From contig JAJFFT010000003.1 in the NCBI GenBank assembly GCA_021776525.1, positions 18,323 through 82,322 on the forward strand: DNA of 64,000 bases, written 5' to 3'. Below are positions 63,959-64,000 of the stretch, piece after piece (within the stretch, counting starts at the first letter, position 1; each line of letters starts with the position of its first letter). The notes under the pieces were generated by a model. It was given only the letters and a program-made list of their open reading frames with translations. It searched no databases and was not told the DNA's origin. The position numbers were made by a program, and so were the translations under genes. The DNA comes from Robiginitomaculum sp. Its GTDB lineage: Bacteria > Pseudomonadota > Alphaproteobacteria > Caulobacterales > Maricaulaceae.

Positions 63959-64000
63959 ATGACGAAGTTGAAATTTATGACGCGCATCAGTGTCGCGGCT
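63959..64000 (+). CDS. start of a gene cut by the window end
   Basis: Fourteen codons visible, MTKLKFMTRISVAA, after GTGGAG at normal spacing. The basic start turning hydrophobic suggests a signal peptide, but nothing more can be said. Confidence 0.4.
   Translation, partial: MTKLKFMTRISVAA

Overview
The window reads as chromosomal DNA of a motile, aerobic alphaproteobacterium of moderate GC content, related to the Caulobacterales/Hyphomonadaceae/Maricaulales group. The evidence is the gene set: FliX and FlbY-type flagellar proteins, a cysteine-poor DksA, an aa3-type oxidase operon with a CoxF-like small ORF, a MetH divided into separate genes, and TTAA-N7-TTAA (CtrA-type) and TGGCACG-N-GC (sigma-54) sites at flagellar promoters. 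The exact genus cannot be read from the sequence. I see no prophage, transposase, CRISPR array or defence island.

Layout. 1-6045: flagellar block (MotE-like, DUF6468, fliM and fliL on minus; flgF-flgG-flgA-flgH on plus). 6059-10670 (minus): GST, msrQ, msrP and a penicillin-acylase-family Ntn hydrolase. 10759-12113: ECF sigma factor with a DUF6768-like membrane partner, then dksA. 12275-14843: fliX divergent from flgI, rod-binding protein and flbY. 15066-23778: TonB-dependent receptor, an unknown secreted protein, a soluble CZB chemoreceptor, an HxlR regulator with a methyltransferase, a TetR/AhpD-like pair bracketed by two identical 70-bp repeats, and a serine hydrolase. 23877-26802: DUF2147 protein, then fliO-fliP divergent from flgB-flgC-fliE. 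26818-35441: tldD, a TPR protein and the cytochrome oxidase operon coxB-coxA-ctaB-coxF-ctaG-coxC-DUF983-surf1. 35512-41962: mixed housekeeping genes (GNAT, PLP decarboxylase, YqgE, peroxiredoxin, SPFH/NfeD, HD phosphohydrolase with an NrtR-like regulator, DUF2892). 42042-49022 (minus): methionine-cycle operon led by an ArsR-methyltransferase fusion (SahR type), then metF, the homocysteine methyltransferase module of MetH, a PNPOx-like protein, the rest of MetH (broken by one in-frame TAG) and a Crp/Fnr regulator. 49304-55100: mlaA-mlaC, then a glycosyltransferase, methyltransferase and alpha/alpha-toroid cluster facing a second methyltransferase and a lipoprotein. 55228-64000: proline iminopeptidase, a zinc-type membrane protein, lrp/ald, an amino-acid permease, sppA, tRNA-Pro(CGG), a HI0933-type flavoprotein, tRNA-Gln(TTG) and the first codons of a further gene.

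How the parts fit. The three flagellar blocks carry the cis-elements expected of a Caulobacter-style cascade: CtrA-type sites at early loci (fliL/fliM, fliO/flgB, fliX) and sigma-54 elements at later rod, hook and ring operons (flgF, flgI), with FliX encoded between the two layers. The cox operon shows the usual alphaproteobacterial order with many ATGA overlaps. The methionine operon has its own SAH-sensor-type regulator and an AT-rich 20-bp palindrome upstream.

Most noteworthy observations: the in-frame amber codon inside the MetH pterin barrel, the 70-bp perfect repeats at two consecutive convergent junctions, the conserved CtrA/FliX/sigma-54 architecture, the Cys-rich HxlR regulator with two operator-like palindromes, and the uncharacterised GT4/methyltransferase/toroid cluster beside the Mla genes.
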